DNA of 64,000 bases from Asticcacaulis sp. MM231. Its GTDB lineage: Bacteria; Pseudomonadota; Alphaproteobacteria; Caulobacterales; Caulobacteraceae. Made by a program: the position numbers and the translations under genes. The DNA lies in the NCBI RefSeq assembly GCF_964186625.1, contig NZ_OZ075109.1:62001-126000 (forward strand), written 5' to 3'. Below the pieces are notes generated by a model. The model was not told the DNA's origin. It saw only the letters and a program-made list of their open reading frames with translations, and did not search any database. Positions within the stretch are counted from its first letter, which is position 1, and every line of letters starts with the position of its first letter. Of the stretch, positions 43,731 to 52,856 are shown piece after piece.

Positions 43731-44543
43731 ATGATGATGTCGCAGGTTGAGCATGCCGCGCAAGGTACAGGCGGCCAAATGACGCTGACGATGGCGCACG
43801 TGTCGCTGTTCCTTGACCTTGATGGCACGCTTGCGCCTTTCGCGCCTGTGCCTGAAGGGGTCGGGCCAGATGCCGCGCGCAACAGCCTGCTGCGCGACAT
43901 GCAACTGCGCCTGAGCGGCCGGATGGCGATTGTCAGCGGCCGTTCGATCGCTGATCTCGACCGTATTCTCGAAGGCACTATTGTCGCCATGGCTGGCAGT
44001 CATGGCCTGCAACGCCGTGACGCTCGCCTCGATATGCTGACGGCGCGGCCCCATCCCAAACTGGCGCAGGCTGTGCGAGACATCGCGGCTTTTGCCGAAA
44101 AATACCCGGGCGTCGTGGTCGAGACCAAGCCGCTCAGCGTGGCGCTGCACTACCGCAACGCCGCCGATATCGAGGTGCAGGTCGGCGCCTTCGCTGATGA
44201 TCTGGCGGATCGAACCGGCCTCAAGCTGCAACGTGGCGTCATGGTGGCGGAGTTCCTGTCACCCGGCATGGACAAGGGCCGCGCGGTGCGGGCCTTCATG
44301 GTCGAACCGCCCTTTTTCGGCACGATGCCGCTCTTTATCGGCGATGACCTGACCGATGAGGACGCCTTTCGCGCGGTCAACGCCTTTGGCGGCGTCGGCA
44401 TTCTGGTCGGGCCGCCGCGTCAAACCTTTGCGCGCTTCCGTCTGGACAGCGTGGACGCAGTCCATGCCTGGCTGGCGCGGGCGCTGCAAACTGAAGTGTT
44501 CAAACTGGAGGTGCCTGTTGGGCCGTCTTATCGTCGTATCTAA
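43731..44543 (+). CDS. otsB: Trehalose-6-phosphate phosphatase
   Basis: This 270-residue HAD enzyme removes phosphate from trehalose-6-phosphate. It has motif I SLFLDLDGTLAPF (about 25-37; nucleophile Asp), motif II MAIVSGRSIADLDRIL (about 65-80), SPGMDKGRAVRAFM (about 178-191, Lys) and motif IV FIGDDLTDEDAF (about 202-213). The ATG at 43731 is one of three in a row; ATG at 43779 is a shorter option. otsA overlaps its end by 26 bp, so the two are translationally coupled. Confidence 0.92.
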   Translation: MMMSQVEHAAQGTGGQMTLTMAHVSLFLDLDGTLAPFAPVPEGVGPDAARNSLLRDMQLRLSGRMAIVSGRSIADLDRILEGTIVAMAGSHGLQRRDARLDMLTARPHPKLAQAVRDIAAFAEKYPGVVVETKPLSVALHYRNAADIEVQVGAFADDLADRTGLKLQRGVMVAEFLSPGMDKGRAVRAFMVEPPFFGTMPLFIGDDLTDEDAFRAVNAFGGVGILVGPPRQTFARFRLDSVDAVHAWLARALQTEVFKLEVPVGPSYRRI

Positions 44544-45891
44544 TCGTGTAAATCCGCCAGCCGATTCCGGCGTCGGCACCGCCGGCGGCCTCGCCATGGC
44601 GCTGGCGGCGGCCTTGCGCGAAGACAAGGGTCTGTGGTTCGGCTGGAGCGGCCAGACGGTCGAGACCTATACCGGCCAGATGTCGATGCAGAAGGTCGGC
44701 GGCGTCACCGTGGCCCTGCTCGATCTGGAGGAGCAGGACCAGAGCGAATATTACAACGGCTATGCCAATCGCACGTTGTGGCCGCTCTTTCACTACCGCA
44801 CCGATCTGGTCGCCTATGAGCGCAGCTTCGATGAGGGGTATACCCGCGTCAATACGCGCTTCGCCGAAACCCTGCTGCCTTTGATCGGACCGGACGACCT
44901 CATCTGGGTGCAGGACTATCACCTGATCCCGCTGGCGCGCGAACTGCGCAAGCGCGGCGTCACCAACCGCATCGGCTTCTTCCTGCATATTCCGTGGCCG
45001 GCGCGCAGCATCTTAAGCACCCTGCCGCGCCACGGTGAACTGGTCGAGGCCCTGTTCAGCTATGATCAGATTGGTTTCCAGACCGAGGACGACTGCGAAA
45101 ACTTCGTCGATTACGCCGTCCATGATGTGCAGGCGGTGGTCTCAGACGGCGGTCTGGTCGAGGCCTATGACAAGAAGGTACGCGCCAAGGCCTTCCCCAT
45201 TGGTATTGACGCCGAGGATTTCGAGGAAACGCTGAAGAGCGACGCGGCAGAGGCCTATCGCAAGCTGATGGTCAAGAGCCAGGCGGGCCGCAAGATGGTG
45301 CTGGGCGTCGATCGGCTCGACTATTCCAAGGGGCTGGAGGAGCGCTTTGCCGCCTACGAGACCCTGCTGGCCGATAATCCCGATCTTCACGAGCATCTCT
45401 TCATGCTTCAGATCGCCACGCGCTCGCGCGATGACGTCGATGCCTATCAGGATTTGCGGGCAAGGCTGGACACCATATCCGGCCAGATCAACGGGGCCTA
45501 TGCGACGGTCGACTGGGTGCCGCTGCGCTATGTCAACCGGCCTTACCGGCGTGACGAACTGGCCGGCATTTACCGCGCCGCCCATATCGGACTGGTGACG
45601 CCCTTACGTGATGGTATGAACCTCGTCGCCAAGGAATTTGTGGCAGCGCAAGACCCGGCCAATCCGGGCGTGCTGGTCTTGTCGCAGTTCGCTGGCGCCG
45701 CCGAGCACATGAAGGAGGCGTTGATCGTTAACCCGCTCAGCCGAGAAGATATGTCCGAAGCGATCAAGAAGGGGCTGGCCATGCCGTTGAAAGAACGCAA
45801 GGCGCGCTGGGAAGCGCTCTATGACAATGTCCGTACGCATGATGTGGCGCGTTGGCGCGATCAGTTCGTCGCGTGTCTCAAGGCGGCCTAA
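44518..45891 (+). CDS. otsA: Trehalose-6-phosphate synthase
   Basis: This 457-residue GT20 enzyme makes trehalose-6-phosphate from UDP-glucose and glucose-6-phosphate. It has GRLIVVSNRVNPP (2-14), WVQDYHLIPLARELRKRG (about 131-148), GFFLHIPWPARS (about 153-164), LGVDRLDYSKGLEERF (about 262-277) and PLRDGMNLVAKEFVAAQ (about 362-378). I chose a TTG start at 44518 because GGAGGT lies 5 bp upstream and the standard N-terminus follows at once. The enzyme makes an osmoprotectant whose turnover may be done by the GH15 hydrolase opposite. Confidence 0.94.
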   Translation: MGRLIVVSNRVNPPADSGVGTAGGLAMALAAALREDKGLWFGWSGQTVETYTGQMSMQKVGGVTVALLDLEEQDQSEYYNGYANRTLWPLFHYRTDLVAYERSFDEGYTRVNTRFAETLLPLIGPDDLIWVQDYHLIPLARELRKRGVTNRIGFFLHIPWPARSILSTLPRHGELVEALFSYDQIGFQTEDDCENFVDYAVHDVQAVVSDGGLVEAYDKKVRAKAFPIGIDAEDFEETLKSDAAEAYRKLMVKSQAGRKMVLGVDRLDYSKGLEERFAAYETLLADNPDLHEHLFMLQIATRSRDDVDAYQDLRARLDTISGQINGAYATVDWVPLRYVNRPYRRDELAGIYRAAHIGLVTPLRDGMNLVAKEFVAAQDPANPGVLVLSQFAGAAEHMKEALIVNPLSREDMSEAIKKGLAMPLKERKARWEALYDNVRTHDVARWRDQFVACLKAA

Positions 45892-45980
45892 ATCCAGTTG
45901 TAATGGATTACAATATGTGGCAACCCTAACAAAAATGCCATAAACTTGTCGGATGTTGGCGCTTACAGGCTGGAGATCCT

Positions 45981-46391
45981 ATGAAACTCATTCACGCTCT
46001 CATATTGACCGTCTGTCTGGGCAGCATGCCCGCGGCGGTGATGGCCAAGCCCGCTAAGCCGGCGCCGGTTGATCCGGCCACCCTGGCTCTGGGGGAGCGC
46101 GCCTTTGCACAGTGCAAGGCCTGCCACAGCATCGAGGCCGGCAAGCGTGACGGCGTCGGGCCCAATCTCTACGGATTTTACGGCAGCAAGGCCGGCGGCC
46201 ACTCGGCGACCTTCAAATACAGCGCCGCGATGAAGGCCTATGGCGTCACCTGGGATGACAAGACGCTCGACACCTTCCTGACCGCTCCGACCAAGGCTGT
46301 GCCAGGCACACGCATGGCGTTTCGCGGCGTGACCGACCCGAAGGCCCGCGCGGCTCTGGTCGATTATTTGCGCGTGAAGTCGAGCCAGTAG
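45981..46391 (+). CDS. Class I cytochrome c
   Basis: This 136-residue protein has a signal peptide (LIHALILTVCLGSMPAAVMA, about 3-22), the heme motif CKACH (about 48-52), GVGPNLYGFYG (about 62-72) and the axial methionine in GTRMAFRGV (about 112-120). It resembles cytochrome c2 / c-556-like mobile carriers of alphaproteobacteria. Periplasmic electron carrier; partners are not in the window. It starts 89 bp after otsA and probably has its own promoter. Confidence 0.93.
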   Translation: MKLIHALILTVCLGSMPAAVMAKPAKPAPVDPATLALGERAFAQCKACHSIEAGKRDGVGPNLYGFYGSKAGGHSATFKYSAAMKAYGVTWDDKTLDTFLTAPTKAVPGTRMAFRGVTDPKARAALVDYLRVKSSQ

Positions 46392-47190
46392 GTTCGCTAT
46401 AATTGAAAGAAGGGGCATGGACTTAGAGGCAGGCGTGAGTGCTCCATCGGTTATTTGTCCGGAACTTAGTGAGTTCCTAGTATCTCATCCGCGACCCTAT
46501 GTACGACAGTCAGTGACTATGAAATGATCTGAGTGCGTCGGTTCTTTTATATCCGCTTCTGTAACGGGCGCCTAATGGGATAATCAAATCGGCATCAGGG
46601 GCGCGCGAAGCATGATTCGAGTGCCTGGTTAAGTGAGCGCAATTACTAGGAAGGCCCGCTGCCGCAGTCCCTCAGAACTCTCATGTCTTCTGTAAGGCAT
46701 TACGCGTCCAAAGGTCATAAAGGCAGATTGTCTGCGTTTATATCAGGTTATTGGGAATTCTATTAAGTAAGGCTGCCCGCCTTGGTTCAGTCGGCTCTGA
46801 ACTGTGGTATCAAACATGTGGCGGGGCCGGTCGCGCATTTAGGCAACAATCTTAGCGGTCCTTCGAAACTTCGATCGATCCGGGGGCTTTGCGTCTGCAT
46901 CCGGGTGATGGCACCAGCATAGGTGTGGTCGAGATGAGCCTTTTCACAAGGGCCCCTTGGGCATGATCGCAAAACAATAGCCGACGATCACCATGCGAAT
47001 GGTCGGCCCTTTATCGACTGGGGGCAATCGGTCGCGCTTTAATCATTCTCTAAACAAGCACGCAGGTATCGAGATCATCGGACCTGTCTCCGACCTGCCA
47101 TGCGGTAAGGATTGGTTGCGGCTTTCGCGTGGCAATCAACCGTGAAGCGCTTGAAAATGTCAAAAAGCTCAAATTCCAATCGTGACGAAC
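46392..47190. other. Intergenic region without recognised genes
   Basis: About 0.8 kb between the cytochrome c and the TonB receptor. I found no credible gene, tRNA or repeat in it; the open frame at 46787-46972 (minus) has no family resemblance. The promoter of the receptor lies at its right edge. Confidence 0.5.
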
Positions 47191-47223
47191 TTGACACGAA
47201 AAGATGATATATATATTACATAT
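47191..47223 (+). promoter_or_regulatory. TonB receptor promoter with regulon motif (site A)
   Basis: TTGACA at 47191-47196 with TATTAC at 47214-47219 (17-bp spacer) is a likely promoter. The regulon motif TATATTACATATG (47212-47224) covers the -10. It shares TATAWTACATAT with three other promoter regions of the galactose locus. Confidence 0.65.
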
Positions 47224-47304
47224 GTTGAGGGCGGGCAATCAAGGTTAGGCGCCGCTTTTTGTCAACTTGAAGCCAGCAGTGGTATATCAAAGAGAGGGAG
47301 AGAT

Positions 47305-50157
47305 ATGCGGAATAAGTTTCTAAGAGGGACGAGCGTTCTTGCGGTTGCCGGTGCGTTGTCGTCGTTTATCCTGCCGGTTATGGCCCACGCGCAAGCGCCG
47401 GCGCCAGCCGGCGATGAAGAGGCGGTAGAGGTTATCGTTACGGGTATTCGCGGAAGTCTGTCGGCTGCCGCCCGTATCAAGCGTCAGTCTGTAGTGGGGC
47501 TCGATTCCATTACATCAGAAGACCTGGGTAAGTTTCCTGATGGCAATGTGGCAGAATCCTTGCAACGCATTCCGGGTGTATCGATCGACCGAAGCCTGGG
47601 CGAAGGGTCGAGTGTCACCGTCAGAGGTTTCGGTCCGCAATTTAACAACGTTCTGCTTAACGGTCGGACGATTGCCAATGACAGCGGCGGCCGCGGCTTC
47701 GGTTTTGACAATATTGCTGCGGAGTTGATCAGCGGTGCCGATGTCTACAAGACCTCGCGGGCGTCGATCCCGGAGGGCGGTATTGGTTCTACCATCAATC
47801 TTAAAACGCCCCGTCCGCTTGATATCGGTGCTACAAAGGGGGTGGTGAGTCTGAAGGCGCATAATGAGAGCCTGAGCGGCAAGACCACGCCGAGCGCATT
47901 TGCGCTGTACAGCACGACGTTCTATGATGGCAAGATGGGCTTGATGGTCTCGGCGTCTTATCAGTTGCGCGATGCGCGCGAGGATTCGTTCAATGTCAGC
48001 GGCTATGTCCCGAACGCTTCGATCGGCACGCAAGCCGGTCAAACGAACGGATACGGTTCCAATATCAGCCCCAATGTGCCTCTTTTCACGAACGTTCGCT
48101 TTCCCCGCAATTACAATCTCAATCTGAGTGAGCAGCGCCAGGAGCGGACCGGGCTCACTGCGACCTATCAGTATCGCCCCAGTGACGAACTCACCTTCAC
48201 GGCTGATGCGCTGTTTAGCCGCTACAATATCAAGCGCACCGTCGCGACCGGTGCGTTCTACTTCCTGGAAAATCAGGTGCGCACCGCCGCCATCGATGCC
48301 AATCGCGACGTCATTGAGCAGACTGAAAACGGGCAGTGGGACATGGTAATGCAGGCCTATCCTCGCAAGTCCGATACAACGGCCTTCGGCATTAATATGG
48401 ATTGGCACCCCACTGATCAGTTGACGATTGTCGGTGACCTGTCGACGTCCGATGCCAGCAATGTTGGCGGCTCGGGATCCTATTATATTGTGGTCGGCAT
48501 TCCGACCAATGTTACCTGGAAGCAACCGTCGGACGGCAGTTTGCCGCAACTTGAGGTCCTGGGTGCCAGTATCTCCGATCCAAGCAATGCACGGGCACAC
48601 TATGCGACGCGAGGCGGTAGCAACACTTCGACATCTGTTCAGGAAGGACGCCTTGATGCGACCTACATCGTGGACCGCGGTGTCTTCAGTTCTGTCATGT
48701 TGGGTGTCGCGTTCAATGACACGCGCAAGGAGAACGAGTTGTTCGGTATCGGTGACGCCTATTGCACCTACTGTGGTTACCCGGTTGTCCTGCCGGAGCG
48801 TTTTCTCACGCCTCTTGACCTGGGCAATGACTTCCTGGGCGGTGGCCTGGGCGCCAATGCACCTTTGAAGTTCTTCTCCTTCGATGGTTTGGAGTTGCTC
48901 GATTATCTGGCTTCGCCTGAAGCGCTGGCGCAACTGGACACCTATTACGGTCGGGCACCCGGATCTGTGGCGGCTCAACTTGAGGCGAATGGCGGTTACA
49001 CGCTTAAGCGCCAGCCCAGTTCGTACTGGGTGGAGGAGAAGACCTCATCGGCCTATATCGAGACCAACTTCGCGGGCGAGGTAGCGGACATGCCCTGGTC
49101 CCTCAATCTGGGGGCGCGCTATATCAGCACGAAGGTTCGTGCGTCTGGATCGGATCGTCAGCTGGTCGATGTCAAGTGGATATCCGAAGGTAACCAGACG
49201 CCGGTCTATGCCAGCGCAACGCCCGTTGAGCGTACAGTTGAGGCTAACTACAGCAAGCTTCTGCCCAGCCTCAATGTCAAACTGAACATAACCCGACACC
49301 TGCTGGCGCGCTTTGGTGCCTCGGAAACCCTTACCCGGCCGAGCCCGAGCGACATGCGTCCGAACACCTCCATTGACGATGCGCGTCAGGGCAATATGCT
49401 CGCCAGCGGCGGCAACCCGGCCTTGAAGCCTTACCTGTCGAAGAACCTTGATCTGTCGCTCGAGTGGTATCCGAAGAAAAACCTTAACCTGGCCGCGGCC
49501 ATCTTCAGCAAGGATGTGAGCGACTTCATCGATTACGGAGTTGCCTCTGAAGCCTTCACCATCACCAACGCGCAACGTCTTGATACAACCAGCGTCATAG
49601 ACGGCAGGACCCACCTGGCTGACCCGGCCTTTACGGCCACGACGGCCACCTTCCTGACCCGGCGTCCCCGCAACTTGGCAAAGACGCGTGCCGAAGGGAT
49701 CGAGCTGGCGGGCACGTACTCCTTTGACTTCCTGCCCGGCTGGTGGAGTGGCTTCGGTGTTACTGCGAACGCGACCCTGGTCGACAGCAACGCCAAGGTG
49801 TCAAATTCGACAGAGGTTGCGGGTCGTACCTTCGCGCTGCCGGGGCTGGGCAACTCGTACAACCTGATCGGATTCTATGAAAAGGGCCCGCTTTCGGTTC
49901 GTGTGGCCTACAACAAGCGTGATCGGTTCTTATCCAGCCTGAGCGGCGATGGTTCGGGCGGGCCGGTCTTTACGCAAGCCTACGATCAGATTGATATGCG
50001 TGCCTCCTATCAGATCACCCCGCGCGTGGATGTGTTCATCGAGGGCACAAACCTGACCAAGGAGCATCTGGTCCAAAAGGGATATTATGAGGCCGAACTC
50101 CTGAGCGATAATCTCGACGGCGCCTTCTATAATGTAGGGTTCCGTATGACCTTCTGA
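47305..50157 (+). CDS. TonB-dependent receptor, Xanthomonas/Caulobacter type
   Basis: This 950-residue receptor has a signal peptide (about 1-30, ending VMAHAQ), a TonB-box-like VEVIVTGIRGSL (about 44), a plug (about 60-180: LGKFPDGNVAESLQRIPGVS, SVTVRGFGPQFNNVLLNGRT, PEGGIGSTINLKTPRP) and a barrel ending NVGFRMTF. It would import a galactose-containing oligosaccharide or conjugate, judging by the locus. ATG at 47305 is preferred because GAGAGGGAG precedes it and the signal peptide follows; upstream ATGs give an unlikely N-terminus. A terminator follows at 50196-50229. Confidence 0.93.
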   Translation: MRNKFLRGTSVLAVAGALSSFILPVMAHAQAPAPAGDEEAVEVIVTGIRGSLSAAARIKRQSVVGLDSITSEDLGKFPDGNVAESLQRIPGVSIDRSLGEGSSVTVRGFGPQFNNVLLNGRTIANDSGGRGFGFDNIAAELISGADVYKTSRASIPEGGIGSTINLKTPRPLDIGATKGVVSLKAHNESLSGKTTPSAFALYSTTFYDGKMGLMVSASYQLRDAREDSFNVSGYVPNASIGTQAGQTNGYGSNISPNVPLFTNVRFPRNYNLNLSEQRQERTGLTATYQYRPSDELTFTADALFSRYNIKRTVATGAFYFLENQVRTAAIDANRDVIEQTENGQWDMVMQAYPRKSDTTAFGINMDWHPTDQLTIVGDLSTSDASNVGGSGSYYIVVGIPTNVTWKQPSDGSLPQLEVLGASISDPSNARAHYATRGGSNTSTSVQEGRLDATYIVDRGVFSSVMLGVAFNDTRKENELFGIGDAYCTYCGYPVVLPERFLTPLDLGNDFLGGGLGANAPLKFFSFDGLELLDYLASPEALAQLDTYYGRAPGSVAAQLEANGGYTLKRQPSSYWVEEKTSSAYIETNFAGEVADMPWSLNLGARYISTKVRASGSDRQLVDVKWISEGNQTPVYASATPVERTVEANYSKLLPSLNVKLNITRHLLARFGASETLTRPSPSDMRPNTSIDDARQGNMLASGGNPALKPYLSKNLDLSLEWYPKKNLNLAAAIFSKDVSDFIDYGVASEAFTITNAQRLDTTSVIDGRTHLADPAFTATTATFLTRRPRNLAKTRAEGIELAGTYSFDFLPGWWSGFGVTANATLVDSNAKVSNSTEVAGRTFALPGLGNSYNLIGFYEKGPLSVRVAYNKRDRFLSSLSGDGSGGPVFTQAYDQIDMRASYQITPRVDVFIEGTNLTKEHLVQKGYYEAELLSDNLDGAFYNVGFRMTF

Positions 50158-50195
50158 TGCCAGGCGTCTAAATCCTCCCAATGACGACTGTCCTT

Positions 50196-50229
50196 CGCGG
50201 TGCCCTAAAAAGCACCGCGCTTTTTTTTG
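50196..50229 (+). terminator. Rho-independent terminator after the TonB receptor
   Basis: CGCGGTGC (50196-50203) and GCACCGCG (50212-50219) form a perfect 8-bp stem, followed by C and eight T. It is a textbook intrinsic terminator and separates the receptor from the GntR gene. Confidence 0.92.
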
Positions 50230-50357
50230 ACACAAAGCCATTGGCCGGGCTTGATTTGGTGAAATTTCTGAGATTGGCATTTCTATCAGGAGCCAGGTCT
50301 GTTACGAGTCACGATCTGGCTGTATGCTGGAGATTGCAGGATTAATAGGCACGACAT

Positions 50358-51077
50358 ATGCGAGCAAGACTGACCCCAACGAACCTTACACAGTCTATCG
50401 TTCAAGACCTTGGTATAGAGATTGTTACAGGAAAGTACCGAGACCAGGTCTTCCCAAAAGAGGTTGAACTTTCGCAGCGCTACAATGCCGCGCGCACGGT
50501 GACGCGTGAAGCGGTCAAGATGCTGACGTCGAAAGGCCTGCTGTCGGCGCGACCGCGTCAGGGGACGCGCGTCGAGCCCGAAGATCACTGGAATCTTCTT
50601 GACCCCGAGGTGTTGCGCTGGCTTCTCGAACGTAATTTCTCGCTGGGTCTGCTTATAGAGTTCACGCAAATTCGGCTCAGCGTCGAGCCAGGCGCTGCCT
50701 GTCTCGCGGCCAGGGTCGCCACGGGTGAGCAGCGGGCGGCGATCAACAGCGCGATTGGACGTATGTTTGCGGCCGAACGCGGTGAAGACGACGCACTCAC
50801 CTCCGACATTGATTTCCATGTCGCCGTACTCGAGGCGAGCGGCAATCGATTCTATCGCCAGATGCGCGAGATGATCGAAACTGCTTTGCGGTTCAGCATT
50901 CGAAAAACGAATGATTTTAAAGGTGTGCGGTTAGCGAGTGTCGTCGATCACAAACGTGTCGCCGATGCTATCCTGGCCGGTGACAGTGCCGAAGCTGAAA
51001 CCCGGATGCGCGATCTGATTCAAGGCGCGCTTGACCTGATGGTCAAGGTCCAGGCCGACCAGACGCCTCAGCGCTAG
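50358..51077 (+). CDS. GntR-family (FadR/FCD) transcriptional regulator
   Basis: This 239-residue protein has an N-terminal winged HTH (about 8-75: LTQSIVQDLGIEIVTGKYRD, LSQRYNAARTVTREAVKMLT, GLLSARPRQGTRVEP) and a C-terminal FCD effector domain (about 95-230), with DIDFHVAVLEASGNRFYRQM (about 152-171) and DHKRVADAILAGDSAEAETR giving metal- and ligand-binding His/Asp residues. Regulators of this type control galactonate and other sugar-acid genes (DgoR is one). Position inside the galactose locus suggests galactonate or a relative as ligand, and TATAWTACATATR as its site. Both are inference. Confidence 0.93.
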   Translation: MRARLTPTNLTQSIVQDLGIEIVTGKYRDQVFPKEVELSQRYNAARTVTREAVKMLTSKGLLSARPRQGTRVEPEDHWNLLDPEVLRWLLERNFSLGLLIEFTQIRLSVEPGAACLAARVATGEQRAAINSAIGRMFAAERGEDDALTSDIDFHVAVLEASGNRFYRQMREMIETALRFSIRKTNDFKGVRLASVVDHKRVADAILAGDSAEAETRMRDLIQGALDLMVKVQADQTPQR

Positions 51078-51279
51078 GCGCTCCACGCGTCTGTCCCTAA
51101 AACGCACGGGCACATGATCCGTACCCTTGATGTCCCATAAGCGCCAGCTTAGGGGTTGCTTTCACATGTGGATGAGTTCAGGGCAAGCGATGCCCAGAGC
51201 CGCTTTGGCGCGCCTGCCCAGCGCGCATCTCATCAGTCTGGATCCGGACCATCTTTGCAATCTTTAGACATATTTGCGA

Positions 51280-51319
51280 TTGACAAGGCGTCGACACGTC
51301 GCTCATTATATGTAATATA
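51280..51319 (+). promoter_or_regulatory. M24-acylase operon promoter with regulon motif (site B)
   Basis: TTGACA at 51280-51285 is followed by TATATGTAATATA at 51307-51319, which is the reverse complement of TATATTACATATA. It overlaps the -10 region (CATTAT at 51304-51309, 18-bp spacer). The surrounding gap (51078-51480) holds nothing else that I can identify. Confidence 0.65.
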
Positions 51320-51480
51320 AGTATTAGTAAATGGCGGATGCGGGGTGGACTTTGAGTCGCTCTGTCCACGCCTAACCTGGCCAATTTTTCAACTTGATCA
51401 TTCGGGTTTCAGACGCGCCACATAAGCTTGGTGCCGCAGGTCTAAATTCCATGACGATCCGTCTTTGTAAGGCATAAAAC

Positions 51481-52842
51481 ATGACCGTCGAACTTGCGCC
51501 CGTATCCGTACCTGATTTCGGGCTACCTCTTCAAAAGCCCTCGGTCCCGGTTCACACCTACGATCTGCGTTGTCGAGAGACCTATGCCCGCGCTGGCTGC
51601 GACTGGGTAGCTGTCTATGCGGATCGCGAACACTTTTCCAACATCGCCTATCTTTGTGATTTCGAGCCGCGGTTCGAAGAAGCGATCTTGATGCTGGGGC
51701 CGGAAGACGCCCGCGTGATCATCACTGGCAATGAATGTGTCTCGTTCGCGCAAGCCATGACACGCCTCTCGAGCTTTGAGGTGAGGCTTTGCCAGGCGAT
51801 GAGCCTTCCGGGCCAGGACCGAAGCCGTGCGCCCAGCCTGTTGGCGGTGTTAAAAGATATCGGCATCCGTGCCGGTCAACGTATTGGCCTTGTGGGCTGG
51901 AAGCCGCCTGCGCTTGAGGCAGGTGAAGACGCGGGCTTTTTCTTCCCGTCTGTCTATGTCGATGCGTTGCGTCGGTCCGCGGGCGATCCGTTGGCGGTTG
52001 TGGATCGGACCGAAAGCCTCATGCATCCGGAACAGGGATTGCGGGCGATCGTGGACGCCGACCAGATCGCCGCCTTCGAGTGGGCCGCGTCCCGGGCCAC
52101 GGCGGCTGTCTGGCGGATTGTGACCCAGGTGAGGGAGGGCGACAGCGAACTTGAGGCTGCGGCGCGGATGGCTTACGCAGGTGAGCCGCTCAGCGCGCAC
52201 GTTATGCTGGCCTCGAGCGACGCCTCAGGGCCGGTGGTCGGCTTGCGCAGTCCGACGGCGCGGCGATTGTCGCGAGGCGACGGCGTGACGACGGCGGTCG
52301 GCTACTGGGGCGGCTTGTCCGCCAGGGCCGGCTTGATCAGCGACGGGGACGATGATTTCCTGAAGACGGCATCGGCCTATTTCAAGGGCTTGCTTACGTG
52401 GTATGAGACTGTTGATATCGGCATTGCCGGGACAGAGGTTTTTTCGCGCGTCAGCGAAACCCTGGCGCAAGGGGGCTTGGCCTCCATGCTCAATCCGGGG
52501 CATCTGTGTGGTCACGAGGAGTGGGTTAATACCCCGATCCGTCCGACCGGGGATTACCGGCTCAGGTCTGGCATGGTCTTCCAGGTGGACATCATCCCGA
52601 CGCCGATGCCGTTGGGTTGGGCTTTGAACTGTGAAGACCCGGTTGTTCTGGCGGACGCTGCGTTAAGATCCGAGATCGCCACGCGCCATCCCGACGTCAT
52701 GAGCCGTATCGACGCCCGACGTAGCTTTATGTCTGAAGCCTTAGGCGTAAACTTAGGTCCGTCCATTCTGCCCCTGGGTCAGACACCCGGCTGTCTGGCG
52801 CCATTCTGGTTGAAATCCGGACATTTGCTGGTGAAGGGTTAA
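51481..52842 (+). CDS. M24-fold (creatinase/aminopeptidase P-like) protein, metal ligands altered
   Basis: This 453-residue protein has an N-terminal creatinase-like domain (about 20-195, YADREHFSNIAYLCDFEPRF) and a C-terminal pita-bread domain (about 200-450). Usual M24 enzymes have two Asp ligands in a D-x11-D stretch; here the equivalent strand reads VTTAVGYWGGLSARAGL (about 270-286) and both aspartates are gone. A His remains in LCGHEEW (about 342-348) and an acidic pair in NCEDPVV (about 381). So it may be a metal-free hydrolase, like creatinase, or a binding protein. The acylase gene starts 14 bp downstream with a strong ribosome site, so the two form an operon. Confidence 0.82.
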   Translation: MTVELAPVSVPDFGLPLQKPSVPVHTYDLRCRETYARAGCDWVAVYADREHFSNIAYLCDFEPRFEEAILMLGPEDARVIITGNECVSFAQAMTRLSSFEVRLCQAMSLPGQDRSRAPSLLAVLKDIGIRAGQRIGLVGWKPPALEAGEDAGFFFPSVYVDALRRSAGDPLAVVDRTESLMHPEQGLRAIVDADQIAAFEWAASRATAAVWRIVTQVREGDSELEAAARMAYAGEPLSAHVMLASSDASGPVVGLRSPTARRLSRGDGVTTAVGYWGGLSARAGLISDGDDDFLKTASAYFKGLLTWYETVDIGIAGTEVFSRVSETLAQGGLASMLNPGHLCGHEEWVNTPIRPTGDYRLRSGMVFQVDIIPTPMPLGWALNCEDPVVLADAALRSEIATRHPDVMSRIDARRSFMSEALGVNLGPSILPLGQTPGCLAPFWLKSGHLLVKG

Positions 52843-52856
52843 GGGGAGGGCGACCG

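Noticed and set aside
46787..46972. 61-codon minus-strand frame in the gap before the TonB receptor
   Set aside because: No ribosome site and no recognisable domain; the composition is that of non-coding DNA.
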